Positions 41,870 to 51,353 of a stretch of DNA of 64,000 nt are shown piece after piece. How positions within the stretch are numbered: position 1 is the stretch's first letter; every line of letters begins with the position of its first letter. The stretch is taken from assembly GCA_965200895.1 (NCBI GenBank), contig CBDAVM010000002.1, positions 1,860,001 through 1,924,000 of the forward strand. The letters are read 5' to 3'. The translations under genes and the position numbers were made by a program. Below the pieces are notes generated by a model. That model searched no databases. It saw only the letters and a list, made by a program, of their open reading frames with translations, and was not told the DNA's origin. This stretch comes from WTFV01 sp965200895 (GTDB taxonomy: Bacteria > Acidobacteriota > Vicinamibacteria > Vicinamibacterales > UBA8438).

Positions 41870-42310
41870 GCTGTCACCCCGGGCGCGCTGCCCACAGGCG
41901 ACCGGTATCGCCGCCAGGTCGGGCGGCTCGTCCCGAACCGGGGCGGCCCGACAAATCCGGGCGCCGAATCGAATGCGTCATTCCATTCTGTCAACCCGCG
42001 GCGCGCCTGTCATTTCGTGCGTCCCGACGAGAACCTGGACCGGCAGCCCGCAGCCGCGACGCACGCACACGCTGCGGGCGAGACTGGCGACGATGCCCCG
42101 GCTCGACCCGGCGCGGCGCGCGCTCGTGGATGCTCTCATCGCAGCGACGTCAACCGGCAGGGCGGGCTGACGGACTCCAAGCCGCAGAATCGGATGGCGA
42201 TGTCCTCGTCGTCTGCCTCCGTGTGTCGCCGGTGTGCGCGCCCTCCGGGGATGGTGTCGAGGACGCCTGGGCGATATACGAAGAGCCACGTGGCCATGCA
42301 GGCGCCGGTG
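41870..42310. other. Intergenic region between ATPase copy 2 and Uma2 gene
   Basis: About 440 bp without a recognised gene. It contains the TTCCATTCTGTCA-CCCGCGGCGC element (about 41980-42005) that also precedes ATPase copy 1 (about 40170-40195). The remaining open frames look like chance frames of GC-rich DNA. Confidence 0.4.
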
Positions 42311-43018
42311 TCACGGGCGGTACCGGCCGGCGAAGGCGGGCGCGAGGCGGGCCGCGAGCGCCTCGGCGCCCCGTGTCCGGGCGCGGTCCTGCGGTTCGTG
42401 CAACAGGGATTCCAGATCCCGGGGGCGCAGACCGGGGACCGTGGCGGACTCGCCCGCGTTGCGCCAGCCGTCGCGGTCGGCGACGAGAATGGCGGCGGCT
42501 CCCTGCGGACGGGATTCGACGCCGCCGGTGCGCTGCCAGATCCACAGTTCCGGTACGCCGAGGCGCCGGTAGGCCGCGAGGCGTTCTTCCGCTCGCGCCC
42601 GGCTCAGAGGAGTCGTGTCGATCTCGACGACGACATCGGGGACGGGCGCGGGACGGACGTTGGCGTCGAGCGCTTCGAGCCTGGCCGGCGAAACGAAAAG
42701 TTGCACGTCGGGGTGGCGCCGGTCGCCCTCGCGGCCCTCGATCGGCGCGGTGGTGCCGACGTGCGCCGCGGCCCGGCACGAACGGCTCAGCTCCTTGAGC
42801 AGATCGTACACGGCGTCGGCGCGCGGGTCGTGATAGCGTCCGTTGGGCACGGGGTCGACCTCCAGTGCGCCGCGCGGCCCGTTGTAGCAGGCGCCGCGCG
42901 GCAGGGTCTCGCTGTCCATCAGGTGGTCGTAACAGGCCACCGGCATGGGAAAGATCAGCGCCCCGTGCTCCAAGCGCAGGTCCGAGTGCCCGTTGAGGAC
43001 CGACGCTTCGACCGTCAT
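42311..43018 (-). CDS. Uma2 family (DUF820) putative endonuclease
   Basis: A 235-residue protein matching Uma2, a PD-(D/E)xK-like family. Visible are DRRHPDVQLFVSPARLEAL (the P-D pair), VPDVVVEIDTTPLSRAR (V-E-I-D strand), KLAAYRRLGVPELWIW-type segment (RLAAYRRLGVPELWIW here, first position Arg rather than Lys) and a GLRPRDLESLL end. The usual D-E-x-K is therefore partly altered. The N-terminal 80 residues are longer than in most members. Function of the family is unclear; it is often expanded in cyanobacteria, chloroflexi and acidobacteria. Confidence 0.72.
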   Translation of the reverse strand: MTVEASVLNGHSDLRLEHGALIFPMPVACYDHLMDSETLPRGACYNGPRGALEVDPVPNGRYHDPRADAVYDLLKELSRSCRAAAHVGTTAPIEGREGDRRHPDVQLFVSPARLEALDANVRPAPVPDVVVEIDTTPLSRARAEERLAAYRRLGVPELWIWQRTGGVESRPQGAAAILVADRDGWRNAGESATVPGLRPRDLESLLHEPQDRARTRGAEALAARLAPAFAGRYRP

Positions 43019-43180
43019 GGCCGCAGTCTACCGGCGGCGGTGCGGTTGGACAACTCCGTCCGTCATCCGCCCGGCCGGCCGCTCCACCCGGATCGGCCGA
43101 CGGCCCTGTCCCGGGTTACAGTAGCGCGGTCCGGGGAACCGGTCATCGCGGTGGGCCCCCGGCTGAAGGAGATCGACAGC

Positions 43181-44023
43181 ATGAGGCCCGCGCAGTTGCT
43201 CGTCGTTCCGCTGGCGGCGCTCCTGCTGACGCGGTGCGCGACCGCCGTCGACACGGTACCGCGGCCCGCGGCCGCTCCGGACGACGCCGCCGCGTTCGGC
43301 CTCGCCCGCCTTCGCGTCGCCGCCGAGCGCGGTGACGCGCGGGCGCAGGCCGAGCTCGGGGCCCGCTACGAACAAGGTCGGGGCGTGACACGGGATTACG
43401 TCTCCGCCCTGGGGTGGTACCGGCGGGCAGCCGAACAGGGGTTCGCCCCGGGACAGGCGGCCCTCGGCTTCATGTACAGCACCGGCCGCGGCGTGGCGCG
43501 GGACGACGCGCTGGCCGTGTCGTGGCACCGCCGGGCGGCGGAACAGGGCAACGCCCGCGCACAGAACAACCTCGGCATCCTCTACCGGGACGGCCGCGGC
43601 GTGGCGCGCGACGGCGCGGAGGCGGCGCGCTGGTTCCGGCAGGCGGCCGAGCAGGGCAACGGCTTCGCACAGAACAGCCTCGGCGAGCTGTACCGGGACG
43701 GCCGCGGCGTGGCGCGTGACGACGAGGAGGCCGTGCGCTGGTTCCGGCTATCGGCCGATCAGGGACACGACTTCGCGCAGACCAACCTGGGCTTCCTGTA
43801 CGACCGCGGCCGGGGCGTGCGGCGGGACGACGCGGAAGCGTTCAGGTGGTATCGCCGCGCGGCCGAGCAGGGCCACATCCAGGCGCAGTTCAACCTGGGC
43901 GTCATGTACCTGGAAGGCCGCGGCGTGCGCCAGGATATCGTGGAAGCGGCCCGGTGGTACCGTCTGGCCGCCGCACAGGGCCACGCCGAAGCGCAGCAGT
44001 TGGTCGGCGACAGCGATCGCTGA
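43181..44023 (+). CDS. Sel1-repeat lipoprotein
   Basis: A 280-residue protein. The signal ends in a lipobox (LAALLLTRC, Cys about residue 19). Seven Sel1 (TPR-like) repeats follow, each about 36 residues: ARAQAELGARYEQGRGV, APGQAALGFMYSTGRGV, ARAQNNLGILYRDGRGV and so on, with WYRRAAEQG between. Start at 43181 with GAAGGA upstream; the frame is open for a long way upstream but without homology. It is probably an outer-membrane-anchored scaffold. A 50-bp relic of a Sel1 repeat lies at 50221-50270. Confidence 0.87.
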   Translation: MRPAQLLVVPLAALLLTRCATAVDTVPRPAAAPDDAAAFGLARLRVAAERGDARAQAELGARYEQGRGVTRDYVSALGWYRRAAEQGFAPGQAALGFMYSTGRGVARDDALAVSWHRRAAEQGNARAQNNLGILYRDGRGVARDGAEAARWFRQAAEQGNGFAQNSLGELYRDGRGVARDDEEAVRWFRLSADQGHDFAQTNLGFLYDRGRGVRRDDAEAFRWYRRAAEQGHIQAQFNLGVMYLEGRGVRQDIVEAARWYRLAAAQGHAEAQQLVGDSDR

Positions 44024-44206
44024 GTCATCGGACGCGGGAGGCCGCTACCCGATCACCCGGCTCAGTGGCCGCCCTTAGCACTGTTGCGCAACCACGACCG
44101 GATAGTCGGGGACGCCATCGAGCGGCTGCGCTCCAGGCTCGAGTACACCGCGCTGGCGGCGAGGTTCTGTCCTCTGGCGGCCCGATCTCGGATACAGTAG
44201 CGTCGA

Positions 44207-45646
44207 ATGGGCGACGACGCGCCGCCGCAGCCTGCCCGGCCGGCCCGCGTGGACGCTGCCCGGTTCGGGGTGGTGGTACTCGTCGGGGCCCTGCTCTGGC
44301 TGGTCCCGACGCCGACCGGCGTCGAGCCGCGGGCGTGGCAGCTTCTGGCCGTCTTCGTCGCCACGATGGTCGGGATCATCCTGCGCCCGATGCCGATGGG
44401 CGCCCTGGCCTTCGTCTCGGTCTCCTTCGCCGTGCTCTCCGGCACCCTCACCATCGCGGAGGCGACCGGCGGCTTCGGCAGCACGGTGGTGTGGCTGGTG
44501 GTGGCCGCCTTCTTCATCGCCACCGCCTTCGTGAAGACCGGGCTCGGCACGCGCATCGCATACCACTTCATGCGCATGCTGGGGAAACGGAGCCTCGGGC
44601 TCGCCTACGGCTTCGTGGTCACCGACCTGGTGCTGGCCCCGGCCATCCCCAGCAACACGGCCCGCGCCGGCGGCGTCATCTTCCCGATCCTCCGGTCCCT
44701 GTGCGTCTCCCTGGGCAGCGACGCCGCGCTCGGCACCCAGCGGCGGATCGCCGGCTTCCTGACGTTCACCGCCTACCAGGGCGTGGTCGTCACCAGCGCC
44801 ATGTTCCTCACCGCGATGGCCGCCAACCCGCTGGCGGCGGAGCTGGCGGCGCAGCAGGGCGTGGCGATCTCCTGGGCACTGTGGGCCGTGGCGGGCTTCG
44901 TGCCCGGCGTGCTCAGCCTGCTGGTGGTGCCCTTCCTCATCTACCGGCTGTATCCGCCGCAGATCACCCACACCCCGGAGGCGCCGGAGCTGGCGCGGCA
45001 GCGGCTGCAGGAGATGGGACCGATGTCGCGCGACGAACGGGTCCTGCTGGCCGTGTTCTTCTTCCTGCTGACGCTGTGGATCTTCGGCGGCGCACTCGGC
45101 GTCAACGCCACCGCGACGGCGCTGGCCGGCGTGGCCGCGATGCTCGCCACCGGCGCGCTGGCCTGGGAGGACATCCTCGCGGAGCGGAAGGGCTGGGACA
45201 CCCTGATCTGGTTCGCCGTGCTCGTCATGATGGCCACCCAGCTCGGCGAGCTGGGCCTGCTGGCCTGGTTCACCGACCGCGTCTCCGGCGTGCTGGGCGC
45301 AGGACACTGGCTGCCGTCCTTTCTGGGTCTCAGTCTCATCTACTTTTACGTGCATTACTTCTTCGCCTCGAACACCGCCCACGTCAGCGCCATGTACGCC
45401 CCGTTCCTGGCCCTGGCCATCGCGGTCGGGACGCCGCCCGTGCTCGCCGCCCTGGTACTGGCCTTCTTCAGCAACCTGTTCGCGTCGATGACCCACTACG
45501 GCACGGCGCCGGCGCCGATCCTGTTCGGGTCGGGAAACGTCGACATCGGGGACTGGTGGAAACTGGGGGCGCTCATCAGCGTGGTGAACATCGTGATCTG
45601 GCTGGGGGCAGGCAGCCTGTGGTGGCGGGTGCTGGGACTGTGGTGA
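44207..45646 (+). CDS. DASS family anion/dicarboxylate symporter
   Basis: A 479-residue membrane protein with about 12 hydrophobic segments. It matches the divalent anion:sodium symporter family (CitT/2-oxoglutarate-malate translocator): WQLLAVFVATMVGIILRPMP at the start, LAPAIPSNTARAGGVIFPI (the SNT substrate/sodium motif) and, in the second half, YFYVHYFFASNTAHVSAMY (second SNT). It should take up di- or tricarboxylates in exchange or with sodium. The next gene overlaps its stop by 4 bp. Confidence 0.9.
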   Translation: MGDDAPPQPARPARVDAARFGVVVLVGALLWLVPTPTGVEPRAWQLLAVFVATMVGIILRPMPMGALAFVSVSFAVLSGTLTIAEATGGFGSTVVWLVVAAFFIATAFVKTGLGTRIAYHFMRMLGKRSLGLAYGFVVTDLVLAPAIPSNTARAGGVIFPILRSLCVSLGSDAALGTQRRIAGFLTFTAYQGVVVTSAMFLTAMAANPLAAELAAQQGVAISWALWAVAGFVPGVLSLLVVPFLIYRLYPPQITHTPEAPELARQRLQEMGPMSRDERVLLAVFFFLLTLWIFGGALGVNATATALAGVAAMLATGALAWEDILAERKGWDTLIWFAVLVMMATQLGELGLLAWFTDRVSGVLGAGHWLPSFLGLSLIYFYVHYFFASNTAHVSAMYAPFLALAIAVGTPPVLAALVLAFFSNLFASMTHYGTAPAPILFGSGNVDIGDWWKLGALISVVNIVIWLGAGSLWWRVLGLW

Positions 45647-46578
45647 CCGGAGCCGCTCTCCTGCTGGCCGCATCCGCCGCCGCGCTGCCGTCCGGCCCCG
45701 GGCTGCGCGCACTCGCCCCCGCGGCGACGACGGTGGCCACGCCGCCGACCGCGGCGCAGTCGCCCGGCGCCGAGCAGCGCGCCTTCGACGCCGTTGACCG
45801 CGCTGTCGCCAGGCTCGAAGCCGCCGTCGGCCGCGACCGGATGATGCGGACCGCCAGCGGTGTGCTCGACGCTGCCGAGGGCGCCCTGCGCGCCTTCGAC
45901 GTGCCCGACGAAGTTCGCGACGCCGCCTACGCGCAGTATCACGCGACGCTGACCGAGGTCGATGCGCTCGCGGTGCGTTGCGAAAACGGTTTCCCTTGCG
46001 CCACGGACGCCCGCGGCGCCACCGGCGTTGTCCACGCCCCCGGCCTCGCCGCCGCCTACGCCAGGAGTTGGGAAGCCCGGTCCGGGTTGTCCGCCGCCAA
46101 CGCCGCCTATGTCGAGGCGGTCGGCATCACCGGGGCCGCCGGGGCCCGCGCGCGCACCGCGCGGTTCCGGCGCCTCGCCGACCGCATGCGCGGCCTGCGG
46201 GGCAACAGCCCCAACCTGCTGCAGAGACAACGGGAACTCATCCGGGCCGCCAACGCCGACAACGACGCCCTCAACGCCCTCAACGACCGCGCGACCGCCG
46301 CACACGTAGCCGCCAACCGCGCCGTCCTCGACGCACTCGGCAGCGCGGCGCGCGCGCTGGCGGCGGCCGCCCGACGCCTGGCCGGCGACCACCACCCGGG
46401 CACCCGCGCCGCCGGGGTGTTCCGCGCCGCCGCACTGGCCGAGCGCGCCGCGGCGGCCGCCGCCAACCCGGCGGTCCCGAACGACGGCAACCGGACCGAC
46501 GCAGCGCTGGACGGGTTGATCAGCGCGGCGCGCGAGACGCTCGCGGCGATCGAAAGCCACGAGGAAGGCGGCGGGTAG
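45643..46578 (+). CDS. Hypothetical exported Ala-rich helical protein
   Basis: A 311-residue protein starting with a GTG that overlaps the transporter stop (GTGA). The N-terminus is hydrophobic (VTGAALLLAASAAALPSG) and may be a signal peptide. The rest is strongly alpha-helical and Ala-rich, with a Cys pair (RCENGFPC). No family is recognised. The translational overlap with the DASS transporter suggests a joint operon, perhaps an accessory periplasmic protein. The compositional bias makes remote matches unreliable. Confidence 0.55.
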   Translation: MTGAALLLAASAAALPSGPGLRALAPAATTVATPPTAAQSPGAEQRAFDAVDRAVARLEAAVGRDRMMRTASGVLDAAEGALRAFDVPDEVRDAAYAQYHATLTEVDALAVRCENGFPCATDARGATGVVHAPGLAAAYARSWEARSGLSAANAAYVEAVGITGAAGARARTARFRRLADRMRGLRGNSPNLLQRQRELIRAANADNDALNALNDRATAAHVAANRAVLDALGSAARALAAAARRLAGDHHPGTRAAGVFRAAALAERAAAAAANPAVPNDGNRTDAALDGLISAARETLAAIESHEEGGG

Positions 46579-46683
46579 CTCCGGGTCTGCCGGCCATGGC
46601 GATGCGCTGGCGAGCGTCCTCCGTTGGTGCGAGAGCCGGACCGGTGTCCGGGGCCGTTCGTCCCGCGGGTACGCTTGTGCGCT

Positions 46684-46712
46684 TTGACAGGGTGCGGCAG
46701 CGGACGTATATT
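46684..46712 (+). promoter_or_regulatory. Sigma-70-type promoter
   Basis: TTGACA (46684-46689) and TATATT (46707-46712) with a 17-bp spacer, an almost perfect housekeeping promoter in GC-rich DNA. It would start a transcript near 46719 and leave an untranslated leader of about 175 bp before the gene at 46896. Confidence 0.65.
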
Positions 46713-46895
46713 CGACCTCATCCGGGGGTGGCGGCAACGGCGCCGACGGGCGCCCGGATCGGCGTTCCCGGGGCCGTGGCTCCCGGTGGCGAGCCGTGAT
46801 CTCAACAGGTACTGGAGACGAGCAGAACCGGACCGGACTGCGAGCCACTGCCCGGCGCTCGTCGGCGTGAAGCCGAGCCGCCTCACGAGGGAGCA

Positions 46896-47879
46896 ATGAT
46901 GATGGGAAACCGTTCGAGAGTCTCGACCGTCGTCACCGCCCTTGCCGCCTTCAGCATGGGCGCCGTCATTTCCGTCGCGGTGACCAGCACGGCCGGCCAG
47001 ATCCAGGACCAGGCGCCGCGGCCGGCGCGGACCCCCGACGGGCGCCCGAACTTCGACGGCGTGTGGCAGGCCAACAACGAGGCGCACTGGGACCTGGAGG
47101 CGCACGAAGCGCGCCCGGGCATGGTGATGCAGGAAGGCGTCTATCCGTACGAGTACGCCAGGGTGCCGGCGGCGCCGGTGGTGGCGCTGGGCGCCGCGGC
47201 CGGCGTGCCCGGGTCGCTGGGGGTCGTGCAGGGAGACGGTCGGATCCCGTACACGCCGGAAGCGCTCCAGGTGAAGCAGGAGAACGGCGAGAACTGGATC
47301 GACCGCGACCCCGAGCTCAAGTGCTACCTGCCGGGCACGCCGCGCGCGATGTACATGCCCTACCCCTTCCAGATCGTCCAGGGCGCGGACAAGATCCACA
47401 TGACGTTCGCCTTCTCGAATGCGGCCCGCATCATCCACCTGGACGACGTCGAGCTGCCGCCGGACTACACCTACATGGGGCACTCGGTCGGACGCTGGGA
47501 GGGCGACACGCTGGTGGTCGACGTGACGGAGTTCAACGGCAAGAACTGGTTCGACCGCGCCGGGAACTTCCACAGCGAGGCCCTGCGGCTCACCGAACGC
47601 TACTCGCCGATGTCGCCGGACGCCATCTGGTACGAGGTGACGATCACCGATCCGCAGACCTTCACCGAGCCGTGGACGATCGCCATGCCGCTCTACCGCC
47701 GCCTGGAGCCGAACGCCACGGCGCTGGACTATCCCTGCATCGAGTTCTCCGAGGAGTTCATGTACGGGCACCTGCGCCGCGAGCCGTTGGTCCAGCGCTG
47801 GGAGGGCGAGACCATGATCGTGGAGATCACGCGCAAGATTCCGGCCGGCGACCGTCTCTACGAGTGGTATCGACGGTGA
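46896..47879 (+). CDS. Conserved exported protein of acidobacterial type, unknown function
   Basis: A 327-residue protein with an N-terminal signal or anchor (VVTALAAFSMGAVISVAV). The mature part has motifs repeated in a second protein of the window (48487-49599): PDGRPNFDGVWQ at the start, FQIVQGADKIHMTFAF, IIHLDDVELPP, VGRWEGDTLVVDVTEFN and LTERYSPMSPDAIWYEVTI. Such proteins are frequent in acidobacterial genomes beside DUF6152 genes, as here. Function is unknown; the all-beta pattern suggests a lipocalin-like or sandwich fold. Three ATGs follow one another at the start. Confidence 0.7.
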   Translation: MMMGNRSRVSTVVTALAAFSMGAVISVAVTSTAGQIQDQAPRPARTPDGRPNFDGVWQANNEAHWDLEAHEARPGMVMQEGVYPYEYARVPAAPVVALGAAAGVPGSLGVVQGDGRIPYTPEALQVKQENGENWIDRDPELKCYLPGTPRAMYMPYPFQIVQGADKIHMTFAFSNAARIIHLDDVELPPDYTYMGHSVGRWEGDTLVVDVTEFNGKNWFDRAGNFHSEALRLTERYSPMSPDAIWYEVTITDPQTFTEPWTIAMPLYRRLEPNATALDYPCIEFSEEFMYGHLRREPLVQRWEGETMIVEITRKIPAGDRLYEWYRR

Positions 47880-47964
47880 CTGACGAACGGGACATACGGA
47901 GGTCCGGGAACCCGTCGGATGCGAAGCCGCATGTGACAACAGCAGCGGCAGGAGGCCGAAACCC

Positions 47965-48426
47965 ATGAAGACGAGACTGCTGATCGGGGGCGCGCTGTCG
48001 GTCGTCGGGATTTGTGCGTGGCTGGTGGGAACCGCCGTGCCGGTGGCGGCGCACCACGCATTCGCGGCGGAGTTCGACGCCGACCGGCCGGTCGAATTCA
48101 GCGGCAAGGTCACCAGAGTCGAGTGGGTCAACCCGCACGTCTGGATCCACATCGACGTCGATCTGGAGGACGGCGCGACCGAGGCGTGGGCGTTCGAGGG
48201 AGGCACGCCGAACGTGCTGTTCAGGCGGGGCTTCACGCGACGGTCGCTGCTGCCCGGCACCGAGGTCCACGTCGACGGCTATCAGGCGAAGGACGGGACG
48301 AAGCGGGCGAACGGCCGGGACATCACGTTCCCCGACGGGACGAGGCTGTTTCTCGGCTCGTCCGGCACCGGCGCTCCCTGGGAGCTGGCGCGGCCGGGCG
48401 TCGACACCGTGGAGCGTCCGCGGTAG
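47965..48426 (+). CDS. DUF6152 family exported protein
   Basis: A 153-residue protein with a signal peptide (LLIGGALSVVGICAWLVG...VAAHH). The mature start HHAFAAEFDADRPVEFSGKV and the following VTRVEWVNPHVWIHIDV are the DUF6152 signature (His pair, V-W-NPH). The small beta-barrel-like domain continues to a GTEVHVDGYQAKDGT segment. It follows the 46896 gene by 85 bp and is probably in the same operon. Metal binding by the N-terminal His pair is a guess. Confidence 0.8.
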   Translation: MKTRLLIGGALSVVGICAWLVGTAVPVAAHHAFAAEFDADRPVEFSGKVTRVEWVNPHVWIHIDVDLEDGATEAWAFEGGTPNVLFRRGFTRRSLLPGTEVHVDGYQAKDGTKRANGRDITFPDGTRLFLGSSGTGAPWELARPGVDTVERPR

Positions 48427-48486
48427 ACAACAAACCCGGCGTTGGTGCCCGGGGGTGCGCCCGGTCCACCCCCGGCCCGACGGGGT

Positions 48487-49599
48487 TCACCGTTGGAGCC
48501 GCGCGGCGTCGTAGATGGAGAAGGAGAACGGGTCCGGACCGCGCCCCTCCGCGAACGCCTGCTCGTCGAGGCGCGCGCCGAGAAGCAGCGCCGGCAGTCC
48601 GTAGTTCCCCTCGTGGCAGCGCGGCTCGTAGTAGATCCGGTTCTGCTGATCGCTCTGACGCCGCAATTCCTGCCGGATGGTCCACGGCGCCACCCACACC
48701 GTCGGATCCTCGATCGTCACCTCGTACTCGAGCGTGTCCGCATCGATCCGCGTGTACCGTTCGACGAGCCGACGGTTCCCGGCCGAACCCTGGTAGGGGA
48801 ACTTGGGCGAGAAGTTGGTGGTCTCGATGACCAGCGTCCCGCCCTCCCAGCGGCCGCGCGAGTCCCCGTGCCGCAGGCGGATGCCGCTCGGCGGATGACT
48901 CCCGCTCAGGTGGACGATGCGCTGGAATCCCTGACCCTGCCCGGTGTCGTAGGCGATCGCGATGGAGTCGGCGCCCTGCACGATGCGACGGAACCCGTTC
49001 AGATCGGGCGTGCGCCCCGACATGCACCGGTCACCCAGACTCTGGTCTTCCGGGCCGTCGTGCCGGTTCATGCGGCCCCGCGTGTTGTAGTAGGGCGTGG
49101 TATCGTAGCGGCGCGGCGACGGGGGGCCGTAATCCCCCCCGGCGCACTGCGGCGCCTGGTTGCGGCACGTCTCGGTGTTCCGCAGGAGCATGGCGCGCCA
49201 CGCCTGCTCGATTTCGTTGCGCCGCACCGCCTCCGGCGTGAGGGCGGGAATCCGCCCGTTCGGCGGATCGACGACCAGCGACGTTCGCGGGCCGGCCGGT
49301 CGCGCCGACGTGTAGACGGTGTTGTACGCTCCGCTGGGAAGCACGGCCGGGCGATCGAGCTGGGCCTGGTTCCGCGCGGCCCGCTCCTCCTCGGTGGCGA
49401 ACTCCCGCTCGCCGATCCCGGGCGCCCGCTCCAGGGGGGTGGAGTACACATCGAGCCAGATGCCCTCCAGGTCCGGATGCCCCCACACGGTCGCACCCGG
49501 CGCCTGCCCCCGCACCGAGACGGCGGTGAACTGCAGGAGCACCGTGACGGTCGCGAGCACCGTTGCCACGCCGAGCAACGCAAGCAGTCGTCGCCTCAT
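48487..49599 (-). CDS. Conserved exported protein, paralogous type to the 46896 gene
   Basis: A 370-residue protein read from the ATG at 49599, which has AGGGGG six bases upstream. It has a signal peptide (LLALLGVATVLATVTVLLQF). The motifs match the 46896 protein in order: HPDLEGIWLDV, FRRIVQGADSIAIAYD, QRIVHLSGSHPPS, RGRWEGGTLVIETTNF, LVERYTRIDADTLEYEVTI and WTIRQEL. It is convergent with the DUF6152 gene. Two diverged members so close together suggest local duplication of an acidobacterial family of unknown function. Confidence 0.7.
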   Translation of the reverse strand: MRRRLLALLGVATVLATVTVLLQFTAVSVRGQAPGATVWGHPDLEGIWLDVYSTPLERAPGIGEREFATEEERAARNQAQLDRPAVLPSGAYNTVYTSARPAGPRTSLVVDPPNGRIPALTPEAVRRNEIEQAWRAMLLRNTETCRNQAPQCAGGDYGPPSPRRYDTTPYYNTRGRMNRHDGPEDQSLGDRCMSGRTPDLNGFRRIVQGADSIAIAYDTGQGQGFQRIVHLSGSHPPSGIRLRHGDSRGRWEGGTLVIETTNFSPKFPYQGSAGNRRLVERYTRIDADTLEYEVTIEDPTVWVAPWTIRQELRRQSDQQNRIYYEPRCHEGNYGLPALLLGARLDEQAFAEGRGPDPFSFSIYDAARLQR

Positions 49600-49985
49600 T
49601 GCCATCCCCCTGTATCCCTCATTCGGCCCACGGCACATTCGTATCATCGACAGGACCACCGCGCACGACAATTCCCGGCTCGAGAATCGACAGTCGCCAA
49701 CCCGTAGCTTACCGCATCGCCGCCGCTCCCTCACCGGGAATCACCCGGTGTCGGGCGGCGGGGCCGGACTCCGGACGGCGCCGGAGCACGCGGTTCCACC
49801 GCCTGCACGCATCGGTATCGAACCGCGCGGACGGCACGAGCTCGCAGAAGGAAGCGCATCACGACCGGCAACAACCGGCCATGCTCCCGCATCGATCCCC
49901 GCGCCGACGACACCTTGACACGCCCACCGGCAGGGCATACGGTGCGGAACGGCACAGGCAGTGCGCCTTTTCAGGACCGGGTACG

Positions 49986-50204
49986 ATGGCAGCGCAACCA
50001 GCGGGTCGGGGGTGGCGGTTGATCGAGACCGGCAAACTGGTTCTCGGTCACGCAGCGGCGGTGGTTGTCGGTTTCGTGCTGATGGTCGTCGGCCTCGGAC
50101 TGGGAGTGACGATGATCATGCTGCCGGTCGGACTGGTCGTCGGCCTGGTCGGCGTCGGGCTGTTCGTGTGGGGTCTGCTCGGTCACCTGGGACAGGACCA
50201 GTGA
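49986..50204 (+). CDS. Small two-helix membrane protein
   Basis: A 72-residue protein with two hydrophobic helices (VLGHAAAVVVGFVLMVVGLG and LPVGLVVGLVGVGLFVWGLL) joined by a short turn. Gly/Val-rich helices of this kind occur in many small envelope proteins. No family is recognised. The frame is open upstream, but the ATG at 49986 starts the hydrophobic protein cleanly. Confidence 0.5.
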   Translation: MAAQPAGRGWRLIETGKLVLGHAAAVVVGFVLMVVGLGLGVTMIMLPVGLVVGLVGVGLFVWGLLGHLGQDQ

Positions 50205-50220
50205 GATCGCCGTGGTTCCC

Positions 50221-50270
50221 GCACGCACATGGTATCGCCGGGCGGCCGAACAGGGCCATGCCATCAGCCG
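50221..50270 (+). pseudogene. Relic of a Sel1 repeat
   Basis: A short frame codes TWYRRAAEQGHA, matching the Sel1 repeats of the lipoprotein gene at 43181-44023 in protein and partly in DNA. Nothing of the rest of such a gene is present. It is probably a scar of a duplication or a captured fragment at the end of mutY. Confidence 0.5.
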
Positions 50271-51346
50271 CGTGGCTTCGGCGCATCGAACAACGGCGTC
50301 ACGCCGACGAGCCTGGCCGCGACCGTCGAGAGTCCGAGCCGGTGATCGGCGGGGTCGATCCACCGCCCCAGGCCTTCTCGGACCGTCGCCGGCCGTGCCC
50401 TGAGCCGAACGTAGACCGCCTCGACGTCGAGGTCGTAGTGGGTGAAGCCGTGCCGGAAGACGCCGGCCTTCCGGATCCGCTCGACCAGATCCGCGGCAAT
50501 GCCGGCCTGCGCCAGGAACCCGTTCACGGACTCGCCGGCATCGCGCTGGGGCGGCGACCAGAGGCCGCCCCAGATGCCCTGCGGCGGTCGCTGCTCCACC
50601 AGACAGGCGCCGTCCGGATCGACCACCACGAAGAACCGGCTCCGTTCGAGGCGACGTTTCCGGCGCGCCGGTTTCTCCGGGTAGCGCTCGGGGTCACCCG
50701 CGGCATATGCCTGACAGTCGATGCGCACCGGACAGGCGGAGCAACGCGGCCGGCGGCGCCGGCACACCGTGGCGCCCAGGTCCATGATCGCCTGGGTGTA
50801 GTCCGCCACCCTCTCTGCCGGGGTGTGGGATTCCGCCAGCCGCCACAGCGCATCGAGCGTTCCGGCCGACGACACGGCTCCCGTGACGCGGTGCCGGCGC
50901 GCCAGCACCCGCTTGACGTTGGCGTCGAGGATCGCGGCCCGCCGACCGCGGCTCTGGGCGACGATCGCGGCCGCGGTGGAACGGCCGATTCCCGGCAGCC
51001 GCCGGATGTCGGCAACGCTGTCGGGCAACCTCCCGCCGTGGTCCCGCACCACGATGCCGGCCGCCCGATGCAGGTTGCGCGCCCGCGCGTAGTAGCCGAG
51101 GCCGCTCCACAGGTGCAGCACGTCGTCGAGGTCGGCCCGCGCCAGGCTCTTCGGATCGGGAAAGCGCGCCATGAACCGCTCGAAGTACGGGACGACCGTA
51201 CTCACCCGGGTCTGCTGCAGCATGATCTCCGCCACCCAGACCCGGTACGGCGTGCGCTCGCACTGCCAGGGCAGATCCCGGCGACCGTGGACGTCCCACC
51301 AAGCGAGCAGCCGGCGGGCGAAGGAGATGTCGGCGGCGGCGCGCAT
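50264..51346 (-). CDS. mutY: A/G-specific adenine glycosylase
   Basis: A 360-residue base-excision repair enzyme that removes adenine opposite 8-oxoguanine. Visible are WQCERTPYRVWVAEIMLQQT (catalytic Glu in AEIMLQQT), the helix-hairpin-helix LPGIGRSTAAAIVA, the Asp of ILDANVKRVLAR, and the iron-sulfur cluster Cys spaced C-x6-C-x2-C-x5-C in VCRRRRPRCSACPVRIDC. The C-terminal part is the NUDIX-like 8-oxoG recognition domain (IWGGLWSPP). Length is normal. The next gene on the strand (51354) ends 7 bp upstream of its start region, so they may be cotranscribed. Confidence 0.95.
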   Translation of the reverse strand: MRAAADISFARRLLAWWDVHGRRDLPWQCERTPYRVWVAEIMLQQTRVSTVVPYFERFMARFPDPKSLARADLDDVLHLWSGLGYYARARNLHRAAGIVVRDHGGRLPDSVADIRRLPGIGRSTAAAIVAQSRGRRAAILDANVKRVLARRHRVTGAVSSAGTLDALWRLAESHTPAERVADYTQAIMDLGATVCRRRRPRCSACPVRIDCQAYAAGDPERYPEKPARRKRRLERSRFFVVVDPDGACLVEQRPPQGIWGGLWSPPQRDAGESVNGFLAQAGIAADLVERIRKAGVFRHGFTHYDLDVEAVYVRLRARPATVREGLGRWIDPADHRLGLSTVAARLVGVTPLFDAPKPRG

Positions 51347-51353
51347 GCGCCGC

